Shown: in pieces, positions 40,701 to 54,500 of the stretch
Position numbering within the stretch: position 1 is the first letter of the stretch
How the letters are laid out: the number at the start of each line of letters is the position of its first letter
Assembly: GCA_035222895.1 (NCBI GenBank)
Contig: JAVYIG010000410.1
Location: 496,001-560,000 of the forward strand
Origin: Strongylocentrotus droebachiensis
Taxonomy: Eukaryota > Echinodermata > Echinoidea > Camarodonta > Strongylocentrotidae
Reading direction: 5' to 3'
Length of the DNA: 64,000 nt
Notes under the pieces: generated by a model
Database searches by the model: none
Seen by the model: only the letters and a program-made list of their open reading frames with translations
Told to the model about the DNA's origin: nothing
Translations under genes and position numbers: made by a program

Positions 40701-42513
40701 AAGATTGCTCTAAACATCCAGCAAGAACTGCCACCATGGAGAAGCCCTTCTTGCCCTCCTACCAACCGGAAGTAAAGTCCTTTTGCATGTCAATCAATCA
40801 ATCAATTTACCTTGTGTAAGAACTCAAGCTTCTTGCCCTCCTCTGTAAGTAGGTACGTATGTATAGCACCGCCCGAGCAGGTCCTAGGACTCAACGTCAC
40901 ATCCTTGGCCGTCCCCACCAGGACGTGGGTCTCGTCTTCACGATTGGCAAACTTCACCAATGCAAGACTGGATAAGAAGACGAAACAAGAGCAAAAGAAA
41001 ATGTGGTTAGACCGATACCAATTTCTTGTTCATTCTTCGATACCCTCTTTTCTTTACAGACATCTGCAAGTATTGCATTTTATTCAAATGGGGAATAACT
41101 TCACCAAGTGCACATAAATGGTACAAAGACACAGCTATTGTTTTCTGTTAGTCCCTAATTGAATGCAGCTGTGTTTGAGACCTGGTTGAAGGCTACTCCT
41201 AGACTCTCCAAGGCCAAAATCCTATAGAAATGACTTTTGAAAGAGCTACCATTCTGTAACTATAATGATAATGCTATTGTTTCGGAGAATGTTTTACTTA
41301 CTATTTCTATTACAAATCTGATATCACCTATAATCTCTCCATCAAATTAGCTACATAACCAAACTGTTTACAATTATCACAGAATATTATCAATGAACTG
41401 TCTATCGTAAGTTGAAACTTTTCCCATTTCTCACTATAATTGAAGCAAAGTGACCTCATCAATATGGCCCTCTCACAGAATCTATCAATAAGAGCTCATA
41501 TAAGCTATTAGTAAGGGCTCTCATTTCACACAACAATGTCCGGCACAACTCAGAAAGTAGTGAGTGATATTGTCATCAAACTGTGATCAGTGGATTGACA
41601 GATATATATTGCATCATTGCTGTGCACAGACTACAGTGGGAACCTTAATGAAATCTAGTCCAATGTGGTTAGACCGATGCTGTTTTTGTTTGTTCATTCT
41701 ACAACACCCTCCTTCTCTTTACATACATCTGTAAGTATTTTATTTTACTTACTGAATAGGGAATAACCTCACTAAGTGCACATAATGTTTTCTGTTAGTC
41801 CCTAATTGAATGCAGGTTCATTCTGTTCTAGCTCCACCACACCTTACGTCTGTCCCTGGACCAGGGTAAGCCCTAATGCCCTGTTGAAGGGTTACATCCC
41901 TGACCAGCCTTATAAGACCCGGCAGTAGATTCTACCCCAAATAAGGCCTTTAAAAAAAAGAATGTTGTATATATCATTTTTTGTTACCGTTTTTTTAGAA
42001 AAAATATGTATTAAAACATTCAAAACTGAGAAATATCAGCCCAAAGAGGGAGTAATTTTTTTTTTTTTAAAGTGTTGAGTTGGTCGCAAAGGGCAATAAA
42101 ACATTTTTTTTTTAAAGGCCTAAATCTTACTACCAATAACACAATGTGACTTTCACGAGTCCCTACCTGAATGCAGCTTCATTCTGTTCTAGCTCCAGAG
42201 ATGCCAACCTCCAGAACAGAAAATCAGTAATCATAAGGCTCAAAATCAGTAATTTGGGGAATAAATCAGTAATTTCCTATGCGGCGTCATGAATCTAAAA
42301 AGAATGGCAGGCGGACGCATGCGCGCATGATTATCTGAAATTTTTTGTGATTTTACTCCCACAAAGTTGCTAAATATTGACTTTCAGTTCATCACAACAC
42401 ATAAGTTTTCAATGAAAAATTGGCTTCTATTAAGAGAATACTTGATACTTTTCCATCTTTCTCATGGATGGCCACCATAATGCACAGCACTTGCTACGAT
42501 AGATCCCTATGCT

Positions 42514-42558
<45 letters not shown>

Positions 42559-45500
42559 AGACAACATTCCGTACTGCCGTAATGGTCGTTAATTTCCGTA
42601 CCAATTACGGGAAATCCGTACTGGTTGGCATCTCTGTAGCTCCACCATGTCTAAGGTCTGCCCTGCGACCGGATTGAGGAGCCTGATCGTAAAGGCCCAA
42701 ATCCCTGATCCAGCCTTACTGGACCCGACAGTAGATTCTACCCCAACATAAATCTTATTACCAATAACACAGCGTGACTTCTGTTAGTCCCTACCTGAAT
42801 GCAGCTTCATTCTGTTCTAGCTCCACCATGTCTAAGGTCTGCCCTGCGACCGGATTGAGAAGCCTGATCGTAAAGGCCCAAATCCCTGATCCAGCCTTAC
42901 TGGACCCGACAGTAGATTCTACCCCAACATAAATCTTATTACCAATAACACAGCGTGACTTCTGTTAGTCCCTACCTGAATGCAGCTTCATTCTGTTCTA
43001 GCTCCACCATGTCTAAGGTCTGCCCTGCGACCGGATTGAGGAGCCTGATCGTAGAGGCCCACATCCCTGATCCAGCCTTGGGGGAGCTGAAGGTAGACTC
43101 TGGTAGCTCCTCCTGGAGGAAAGCTTCTGCCATCTCAGCTGCTAGCTCCTTCTCCTCCTCGCCAGCTGCTTCAACCATTTCCTGCAGAAAGAATAGCACT
43201 GGCATTATAAAACTGACTGTTTTAAAGCCCCACTGCCCTACTTATAGCTACTTTTGCCCTCTACAGTGTGTCTCTAAAAAAAGTAAACCCAACTTCAACG
43301 GCAAATTTTCAGAAAACTATAAAATATTTACACATTATTTTTTCATGGTTAGATAGTCCAATAAGTCCTCTGTCCAATTATATCACTTAGGTTATCTGAC
43401 GCTCATGCATGACTGAGCATGATTCAACTTAGTGAACTGGTGTCAAATCATCACTGTGGCAAGTTATTTCTTGCTATTGTCATGCATTCAGGGCCTATTT
43501 GAAGTTAAATGTTTGTCACATGTTAGGCCTATGATTAAATCATCATTGTGACAAGTTATTTCTTGCTATTGTCATGCATTCAGGGCCTATTTGAAGTTAA
43601 ATGTTTGTCACATGTTAGGCCTATGATTAAATCATCATTGTGGCAAGTTATTTCTTGCTATTGTCATGCATTCAGGGCCTATTTGAAGTTAAATGTTTGT
43701 CACATGTTAGGCCTATGATTACATAACAACTTCAGCAAAGGTTGTTCCTAACACAGGCACACTTCACATGCTTTCCAAACATGGTACAGTTGACAATTGA
43801 GCAGAGAGTATTCCTGGTAACTCGATACCAGGAAACAAGAAGTTTCATGGAAGTTCAAGATGCTTTTCGGGTGCAGTTCCCCGAGAGGCAGCCTCCAACA
43901 AAAAGAGCCATCTGGTACAATGTGAGAAAGTATGCTGATCACGGAACCAGTTTGAACAGGAATAAAGGACACTCTGGCCACAGACGAACTGGGAGGTCTG
44001 CTGAAAACATCCAAGTGGTAAGAGAGGCCATCCAAGCCAACCCACGCATAAGCACCAGGAGAAATGATACTGGAATACCACGCGCAACTTTTAACAGAAT
44101 AGCAAGACTGGATTTGCATCTCCATCCATATCATGTTCATGTTCAGCACCAACTTCTACCAGCTGATTTTCCCAGACGACTTCGATTTTCACAATGGTTT
44201 GTGAACCGGTGCAACCGAGATCGACAGTTCCTCCAGTTTTTTACCATCGGGGATGAAGCAACGTTTTCCATGGATGGAATGGTAAACACCCACAATGAGC
44301 ACGAGTATGCTGAACTCCATCATCCACCGGGATATGCTTTTAATAAGAACATGAGCAGGGAGAAAGTGAGTGTCTGGATTGGTCTTTGTGGCAATGGTTC
44401 ATTGGTGGGACCTTACTTTTTTGAAGGCAACATCAATGGCAGGGCGTACCTTGACATGCTGAACAATTTTATTGTGCCTGAGATGGAACAGATCTTCCCC
44501 CGACAACGACGTGGAGCATTCCGCAGGGCCTGGTGGGCTCAGGATGGGGCCCCAGCCCACAGACTTATTGCTGTGAGGAATCGTTTGACTGAACTCTTTG
44601 GCAATCGCATCATTGCTCTTCATTTCCCAGTTGAGTGGCCTGCACGTTCACCAGATCTGACACCATGCGATTTCTTTCTTTGGGGGTATCTTAAAGGAAA
44701 AGTGTTCCAAACCCCACCGGCCACAATTCAGGAGCTGAGGCAACAGATAACAGGTGAAGTGAACCGATTACGACAAGATCAGGGAATGATCAGGCGTGCT
44801 GTCAGGGACATGAGGAGGCGTTGCGAGCTTTGCATCGAAAGGAATGGCGGTCATGTCGAGGGTACACATCCCTAAGCTATGCTCGTAAGAAATCAGACAT
44901 TTCCTATGTCATTTGATTGATGAACTTCCAATCAAAGTGCAATTCTAACTTGCCACAGTGATGATTTCACACCCATTCACTAAGTTGAATCATGCTCAGT
45001 CATGCATGAGAGTTACATAACCTACGTGGTATCATTGGACAGAGGACTTATTGGACTATCTAACCATAAAAAATAATGTGTAAATATTTTATAGTTTTCT
45101 GAAAATTTGCCGTTGAAGTTGGGTTTACTTTTTTTAGAGACACACTGTATATAGTAAACAATGCCTAATCAGTGCCTGTTAGTCCCCCATGATCCTCTTT
45201 TTCTTATGTTAATTGAGAGATTTCATGAGATAACCACCTGTCAGTGACCTTGCAGGAAGGTCTGATCCCCCTGGCCAAACTAGTGCAGACAGGATTTAAT
45301 AAAATTTAAAATTTCACAAAAGAACCAATTATATTGTGATTATCTATTTCCCATAGTGATCACTTTCATTTCTTATCTGAATGACGCCTGCATTTTCTGT
45401 GTATAATCTAAATGCTGCTTTCAATACAGTATACTTTGCAGACATAATTATTTTGATACCTTCTCAAAATAAGAACACAAATTGCTCAGTCTGCAAATGA

Positions 45501-48500
45501 ATTATAATTCTAAAGCATGTTAGGATTGGTCTCAGGATCCAGTATGTCATTCAAATGAAATTCAGACATATGCTTGTAGTTATTCATCATTGACCAATTT
45601 CATTTAATATTCATAAAACTACCGCATGATACTTCCACCCATCCCAATCAAACACAACTGAAGTACTAAATACATTTTAACCTGAGCAATAAATGTATCT
45701 GCAATGCATCACAAGTAATATGATGCACAACCAAACTGTCTTTTCAGGTGTACAATTTTGTCAATGTGTGTGTGTGTGTGTGCATGTTGGAGTTGGTGAC
45801 TTTGTACGGGGTACTCCAATAGAAGACTTTCTCTTAATACTCCCCAGGGAGAGGAGCGTGTACACTATCATGTGCTGATTAGCAATTTAATCCAATAACC
45901 GAGATGAAGTTAATTACAATGTAAAGTGCTTAGAAATTTATTATTAAGCACTATATGAATGTGATTGTTATTAATATTTGCAGGGAAATTAGTTACTTAT
46001 TTATCATTTTTTTCATTAAAAAAAATGAACACAAAGTAACCTCAACCACTTGTTGTTTTCTCTGCGCTTTAACCCTATTTTAACTGGGCTATTTCAGACC
46101 AGGTTTTTACTGGGGGGGGGGGGGGGGTCAATTTGACCCCCCCCCCCCCCCCTAAGATCTCGGCCGTTTCACCGTCGATCGACGCGAAAATTTGCATGCA
46201 TGTCAAGTGAAGTGTATAGAACACTGTGGTAATTTCAAATTTTTGAAAAATTCACTCATTTGCATATTTATGGTAATTTATGCAAATAAGTCATCAAATT
46301 CACATTTCTGCCCATAAATCATAGATTATTCATGTTTACGTATTCTTTTTCACTACATATATTTTTTAGACCATTTGGAATAATAATACAACACCAAAAA
46401 TTTGAAGAGCCAGGTTACTCCTTATGTTATCTCTTGTTTTTATAATTTCTTATGTATTTTATTGTTTTTGTTGTTTTATTTCATTTATAACTACAATTCA
46501 ACTATTTTGACCCCAAAACAAACATCTAAACTTTAAACAAGACTGAATAACCAATGTTTTATCTATTTTTAGGAAAAATGACTTTGACATATGTTTTGTA
46601 CACAAATCACGAAAATGAGCGATTTTCGGGCTGACATGCAAAGACAAAAGGTCATGTGACCTTGTAACCGTAGGTCCGATTTTCAAAAAAATTGTTTTAA
46701 AAGATGCGTAAGACTCGAAAGTAAAAAGTCATGAAAGGAAAATTTTATATGTGCCGCGGTTTCGGAGTAGTCGCGAAATTTCTACAGGGGGGGGGGGGGG
46801 GGTCAAATTGACCCCCCCCCCCCCCCAGTTAACATAGGGTTAATAGAGTCTGTACAGGTATTACGGTATGTTTCTACGATGTTATTATTCTCAAATGATT
46901 AAATGCAGGATCAACAAAATTGAATAGATAATACAAATAGACTAACCTCGGCCATTTGCTGTTTCCTCTGTGCTTTGGTCGAGTCCGTGTATGTATTATG
47001 GTCTGTTTCTATGACAACAATGTTATTATTCTCAAGGTGAACAGCAAACTTCCTTGGCGTGTATTTCAGCTGCGTGGAAACCTGGTTAAAGACTGCTCCT
47101 AGCTTCTCCAAGGCCAAAATCCTTCAGGAGAAAAAAACACAAATGAATTGTGAACAAGCTATACTTCTGAAGCTACAGTCAAACCTGTCTATAGCGACCG
47201 CCCAAGGGAAACACAAAAAGTGGTGTTTAGTACATGTTTTAATGATAAACCTTTTGTAAGGGAAAGAAAACTGTGATCTTTGTGGACAGGTGGCCACTCA
47301 AGCAGGTTTGACTTTATAATGATAGTGCTACATTTTGTAATATGCTAAAAGGGTACTGGATAACACATTCCCATAGCATGGCAGCAATTGTGTAAACTTA
47401 ATAATTACAAATCTGATATCACTTTAACTTTATCGCTTATGAATTCCAAATCCCTTCATGAATTTCAATAACTCATTAATCAGACTGTTGATCAAGTTCT
47501 GTATTTTCAGAGTAATATTTTCAATGGACTGTTTTTCGTAAAAAAAATCTCTACATTTCTCAATATAATTTAAGGAAAGTGACCTCATCACTATGGCCCT
47601 CTCAGAGAATCGATCAATAAGAGCTCATATAAGTTATTAGTAAGGGCTCTCGTCTCACAAAACAATGTCCGGCACAACTCAGAAAGTAGTGAGTGATATT
47701 GTCATCAAACTGTGATCAGTGGATTGACAGATATATATTGCATCATTGCTGTGCACAGACTTCAGTGAGAAAATTAATGAAATCTAGTCTAAACCCACTC
47801 ATCCAACCATGTTTGACAGACTCCCAAAACCTGCATTACTCAATGTGGTTACCATGTTCTCCATTCTTCCTATTAATAATCCTTTTGATAATTTCTTTCT
47901 CCTTGTAATTTAATTTCTTAAAAATTAGATTATCTCTATCTATAACTCTCTGCTAAAGAAGCACCATTCATGTTATCGAAATTGGTCCAATAACCAATCT
48001 TGGGTAGCCACTATATACGTATATAATTTGACGATCTTGGCCATACTTTCTCTTAGTTTATTTTTGTATTGTATTGAATGAAATGTATTATTTTTCATCT
48101 ATATTTCCATCTTGTACTTGTTATACCTGTCTGTTTGGCTCACTATTGTATATTTACTGTATTTAAAGTTCCTTGTATTACTTGGACACATGATCAGTTT
48201 TGGTCCTTGGACCTTTGAATCATGTATATTTATATGTCTTTTTTAAACTGAAATAAATAAAAATAAATAAATAAATATACGTCTGACATACCTGAGGGTG
48301 TTTGTGGAGATGGCGACAATGCCTTCAGGACACTGCTCTGAAGCGAAACCAGAGGCAAACTCTAGGGTCTCGTATGACAGGGGTGTGAGATGGAACCGGG
48401 ACTGGTACCAGTAACTCAGCCACGATCGACTCGACATAGCAAGCACCTGGAACAAGGAACGACAAATATATTGACAACATTCTTACTGTAAGATTATGCA

Positions 48501-51500
48501 GAGTCAGTTGAGACTGATATTTCTAGCGATACATTAATCAATGATAAATCAAATATCCAAAGGAATACATAGGATACATAATTTTGGATACCAACTGCCT
48601 TGTTGGATAAAGTAGTGCAGCTCAGCAGTGAAAGTAGTCATCACGGTGATATATGGAATTAAAACAGATATATAAGACATCATTGCTGCACACACTTCTC
48701 TCAACATAAGCTACTGGCAAGCCTCATTCGTGTTTGGAGTTAGGCTACATGAAATTTGTGAAAATTAAAATCCTTTGAGAAGAGCTTTGGTAACCCTAAC
48801 CCTAATACCCACAGTGCATCCATTTTTTTTTTCACTTTGACATACAACTTTTGGAGGAGACAGTATCTCATGACTGTCAACCTTAGGGTTATTTGTACAA
48901 ATCATCATTTAAGCAGAATATCTACACAATCTAGAGGTGAACTGGAATCTAGAACCTTGAAAACAAAGTACTCACAGCTTCCGATCCCTGCATGTTAATC
49001 CTGAAGAGTTTGACAGGTCTTGAACCAAGGTATCTTGTTCTTGTATCTGATAGATCACCGGTCACCGAGTCTAACACCATCCTCAGCAATACACCATTCT
49101 GTGCAGGAATACAAAACATGAGGAAGAATAAACTTACAATTCGCAATGAACAGGGGGGTGTTTCACAAAACTTTTCATCAGTGCCGAATGACATTTGTTT
49201 TTATTATAAGCTACTGAAATCCTTGCTTCTGATTGGTTATCAGCAGATTTGTCACTGATTTTTACTTCGAGTTGCAGTTGAAGGCGCCGATTTAATTTAA
49301 TAACAATAATAACAGTAAACAATGCTGTTTTAAAAATCAAAGATGGCAGAATAATACATTTTCCTCCGAGTCCAAACAGAAATCCGGACATTTGGTCCCA
49401 GTTTCTGAGTGTTGAGTTTGACAGTGCTTGAGTTGGGGAAACATTTTTACTGACGATACCATGCCAGCGGCCGCCGCTCTACCTGGCACGGCTAAGCGTC
49501 GGCCTGGACAGTGCCAGGGAATTTTTTTTTTCTTTTTTTGCGGCCGAATATTCGAGTACGAAAAATCGTACTTGAGTAGCTGTCAACCGTGCGGGTACTC
49601 GAGCATTCGACTACTCGTCGCAGCCCTATTGCAAACTTTTGCAATATTCCATTGAGCCTAGCGCAGAGCATTCTATCCAATTACCAATGCAGTTTTGGAA
49701 GGACCTCAATTAGATTTAAAGAGAGTATTAGTAGAAGTAGTATTACTACTAGGAGTATTGGAGAATGACTTTAATGGAGAATAACTTGTTCAGCATGCAT
49801 ACCTGCCAACATTTCACAACAAGAATTAGGAATCTCTCCAAGACAAAATTAGAAGTACAGTCTATTTTGTATATTTTTCACACAGGATATTTAACAAAAA
49901 AATTCCAAGAAATCTAGGGTTCAAAACAATAACTTGAAGGCAACAACATTAGGAATGGTTGGCAGCTGTGAGCATGAGGCTAACCAGAATCATTTCAAGG
50001 ATGAAAGATTGAAAAATTGAAATATTTTTAAGGCTCAAATTAATCTTTTACTTGAATGGTATAGAGTGCATCAGGCTTGACCATTCACATGTGCGAATTC
50101 ATGCCACAAGTACAAAGATCTAGCTTCCTGCTTTCACAAAGATCATAAGTTGAACTTATCTCTAAGTTGGACTTAACAATTATGAAAAGCTGTTAGCATC
50201 CTTGAACATATTTTGTAAAAGTTATTTTAAAAGGGATAAAATTATCAAAGGAGGTTTTCATGTTCTTGATGTGGAATTTATGAATTTTTGAATTTGAGTA
50301 TATTACAAAATAAGGCTACAAATGGCTTTCCATAATATTTAAGTCCAACTTAGAGTTCAGTTCTGACTTGGAATCTTTGTGAAACACCCCCCAGGTTCAT
50401 CATTGCATGCTTACCTGAAGACCAATGTTGAGGAAGAGGCCCCCAGAGCTACCCCTCTCACCGGTCTCTTCTCTGGCCTCTGTTCCTCCCATCTCAATGA
50501 TACATAGAGCTTCAGCAGGAGCCGGCAATGCCTGCATACTCAGCGGTTGAAGGCAGTCCTATCATACAAAGCAAAAAATAATTCAAGGGTTATGTCTTAT
50601 CATGTCACGTTATATCAAGTTATCATTAATAAGATTATGGCTTATTTTGACAAAGAGCTTGGGGGGAAGGTCGATCAATAGTAGGAATACTACAGGTTCT
50701 CCAACCCATTTAGACAAACGCTATTACTGTATTTATACAGAGCATAAAGTGTGAATAGCCATAAGTATCACAGTATTTATCTTCTGTTTTTATTGAGCAT
50801 GATCTAATTTTATATTTCAAGAATAACTGAATTTTCTTTATGCCTTTTCAACAATATGCAAGCCATTTTTTAACTAATTGATTAGAATCATTTAACAAGT
50901 ATTGGAAGTATTGGATATGACATGACCACTGCACAGCTCAGAATTTGTGAGTATATTTGTCAACAATTTAATTTCAGGGGATTGACAGATATATAGACAT
51001 CATTGCCATGCAGTATGTCATAAACTACAATGTGGTACCTCTTGGGTGGTTTAAGTAATAGATCAAGGTCGATATCTTCATAATATACCATACATACAAT
51101 CACATGTAAGGGCGATACAATCAAACCTGCTTTAATGACCACCTGTCTACAAAGACCACATTTTTATTTCCCTTGAAAGAGATTTCTCATTGAAACATGT
51201 TCTAAAGGAAACTGTCTACAAAGACCACTTTTTGTGTTTCCCTTGGGCGGTCGCTATAGACAGGTTTGACTGTATAACACAAAAGATGCTAAATGTCCAG
51301 ATTCTGACTTACAGATTGGTCAAGAGAGATGACCCGAACGGTGTTGTCGTCCAGACCTACAGCCAGGAACCTTGCTCTCTGTTCACCTGAAGGCACTGTG
51401 GCAAGACTCATACACTTCACATCGGCATTCATCTCCTTTCTCTCTGTATATTCATTCAGCTGTCCAGTCTACACAACAAGATAATACATGATAAAGTTGA

Positions 51501-54500
51501 AAGTTTCAGGGTTTGCACGGGGAGGTGTGTAAAAAGAGCTGTTGGCAATGAGGACCAATGCCGATATTATCGAAAGGAATACATAGGGTACATATTTGTG
51601 GATACCAATTGCCTTGTGGGATAAAGTAGTGCAGCTCAGCAGTGAATGTAGTCATCACAGTGATATATGGAATTAAAACAGATATATAAGACATCATTGC
51701 TGCACACACTTCTCTCAACATAAGCTACTGGTAGGTTCAATTCTTGCAAGACTCATTTATGTTTGGGGTTCGACTCCATGAAGTTTGGGAAGAGCTTTGG
51801 TAACCCTAACCCTAATACCCACATTGCATCCATTTTTCACTCTGACATATAACTTTAGGAGGAGACAGTATCTCATAACTGTTGACCTTACCAATATTTG
51901 TACAAATCATCACCAGAAAATACTATAGTATAACTGAATACACTGCTCTTGACATCAAGAACAAACATGGAGACAATATTTCTTGCTTTTATAAATGTAA
52001 TGCTTCCTGGGAGAAATTTCAATTATTAAAATATATTTGTGGCTTCCACTCAGTAAATAAGATCGATTGATCAACCTGTATTGAAAAAACACAAGTCAGA
52101 ATATTTCTTGCTGTGGTCTATTCATGTATTGCACTGTATAAATAGCAATTAGCCCATGATGCATACAACAAACAGAGAAAGAAGGAAAGGACGGCGGTAC
52201 TACAACTACAATCAACATAAGCCAACTTACAGGATCCATTTCAAAGTAGACCATTTCTCCACCTGTCAGTGCGATGACCACCTGTCGCTGGTTGACAGCA
52301 CATTTGACGATAGACTTTTTACCAGGTGTTTTCCACTCATTCACACGCTTGTCTGCGCGGATGTGTCGAATACCATCTGGGTAGATCTACAAACATATAT
52401 CAATTCAAGAAACATCATTTAGAATGGCAGTCTACAAAATATTTCATTTTCATGATCTATAATTATTTACCTTTTTATTATGTTTGTCTTTTGTCTGAAC
52501 TTATACATTCCTCATGGCAGTAATACTGCAACATGAATGGCCTGTACACTGTATCTCTACATTGCAAGGTTTTAAGTAAGTTCACAATAGTTCTGGTCAA
52601 GGCAAAACAGAAGATGATGCTTTTTGAAAAGGATGACAAAGATACTTCTTTTGAATATTCAATAAATGCAGAAAAATCTGCTTAAAAAAAGCCAGACTTC
52701 TGCATGCATCCCTAGTGTCTCCACTAACAATGACAGAGTCAAAGCTTGGGCGACCTCAGAAAGCTTTATATTCCAAAGGGGAAATTCTTCCAGACATGAG
52801 TGATAAATATGTTTTTTGGGATACCAATTGCATTGTTGGATAAAGTAGTGCAGCTCAGCAGTGAAAGTAGTCATCACGGTGATATATGGAATTAAAACAG
52901 ATATATTAGACATCATTGCTGCACACACTTCTCTCAACATAAGCTAATGGTAGGTTTAGATCTTGCAAGCTTCATTTGCCCCACAACAAGTCCCCTCAAG
53001 TACCGCAGTCCCAGTTCACTCAATTTGCCAACAGATATCAACATATTCCAGTGAGAACACCGCTGAACAAGTTCATCTGAATGGTGTAAATTATTGGGAA
53101 TAAGTTCTATTTAAATTCCAGAAAGTATTAACCTGTCAGTTTCAATGGTTATGGTTCAGACTCCTTCCATGGCATGTCCAAGGAAGGTGTCTGAGCCATA
53201 GAGTGGTGAAGTGTGACGTCATCAAAAATTTATTTTGGGAATTTCTCAATTGAATATGTTAAGTATTGGCTGAGATAAGACCATCTGAATTAAAAAGATT
53301 TCCTATAGGAACTGGTTCATAACATTACGAACCAGAGCAATATAACACTGAGTTCCTATAGGAAATCTATTTATTTAGATGGTCATACCTCAGCCAATAC
53401 TTTACATATTCAATTGGTTTTCAACATTTAGACATTATTTTGTATGCTCTTTCCGAAAATGAAGACAAAAATTGAGAAATTCCAAAAATTGATTTTTATG
53501 ATGTCACAGCTACGGTACTCTATAGACATCGAATGTGTAATATTACTTTTGGATGTGCCATAGAACGACTTATTTCTGCTAGTGCTAACACTTGTTACCT
53601 GTAAGAGAGCATCATCTCCAATGAGTGATGATGAGAGGGTGGGCGTGGTTCCCAGAAAACCAGAGTCTGTCACTTCTTCCACCGTCTCACCGATGGAGAG
53701 AACCAGGGTGGCATTGACGAAGGACACGATGATGTACGCATCATACTCATCTACATGTTACAACAAATAAAACGATAATATAATAACTTTAACAAGTGTA
53801 ACTATACTCTCATCACCATCACCAAAATCTTTGCTTAGTACCCTGTTAAAATTTAATTTTCAATATCCAGAATAAAGTAACTTTAATTGAACAGTATGTC
53901 TCTTGTCAAGTAAATACACTGTATTTGGAAAAGAACATAAATATCTATTTATACATACACTAATAACTATATATGAGCGCATTTCTATACAAATGTTATT
54001 TCAACCCCCTCTTGAAAAAAGATTTCTTATCAAATACAGACAAAACATCTTCGTCTGCTATTTAACATATCTATATTACATATCATCATTCATAATATTG
54101 ACCATTCAACATTATTACAATATTGCACAGTCTCGCGTGACAGCTTACCCATATATTTGAATGCAGTAAGAGAATTTGGATCAGAATGCAAAGACTAATC
54201 ATTGATTTCTCAGGTGAAACACGGATGCATTAACTCATCATATCCAAATAGTCTGCTCTTTTTAGTTGTCAAAGAGAATTTATTGCAGGTGGTCCGTAAA
54301 AACTGTCTAGTTACAAAATGTGAAAGGTTTCTTCGACTCTTTTGTGTAATTTTCGTACTGTGGCATACAGGAAAACTTAATCAGTCTAAAAAATTGTGTT
54401 AAGATTCAGCGTTACAGGGTCCAGTTGCAGGTAACCAAAACAATGTTTTGAGGGACCTGTCTTATAAACAGTCACGATTGATATCAATCATGAGAGATGG

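Larger units (their letters stand above)
43264..45147 (+). mobile_element. Mariner-type transposon, 1884 bp, apparently intact
   Basis: Terminal inverted repeats of about 201 bp (43264-43465, 44947-45147) start CAGTGTGTCTCTAAAAAAAG and are flanked by TA (43262-43263, 45148-45149), the usual Tc1/mariner duplication. It holds one transposase gene on the strand opposite to its SF3B3 host, and a 92-bp triplication between the left repeat and that gene. The long, similar ends and open frame suggest a recent insertion. Confidence 0.93.
43222..45300. repeat. Dispersed repeat E, copy 1, split by the mariner
   Basis: 43222-43263 and 45148-45300 join to match 61958-62122 (CCCCCATGATCC, GATAACCACCT, GGCCAAACTAGTGCAG). 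The transposon inserted at a TA in this repeat. Confidence 0.75.

Noticed and set aside
43742..43780. Longer transposase start upstream
   Set aside because: That frame opens with TTG; the first ATG, at 43781, gives a typical transposase N-terminus.
48790..48815. Telomere-like CCCTAACCCTAA (also near 51800)
   Set aside because: Only about two units, within the copied flank of snoRNA family A; not an interstitial telomere.
35727..51015. Family B D-side segment resembling a complement of U2 snRNA AGUGUAGU
   Set aside because: Only 8 nt, badly placed relative to the D box, and not constant between copies.
54174..54249. D-side sequence of snoRNA D5 complementary to 28S AAAGACUAAUC (11 nt)
   Set aside because: Pairing starts six bases from the D box and overlaps the C' box, so it breaks the D+5 rule; probably coincidental.
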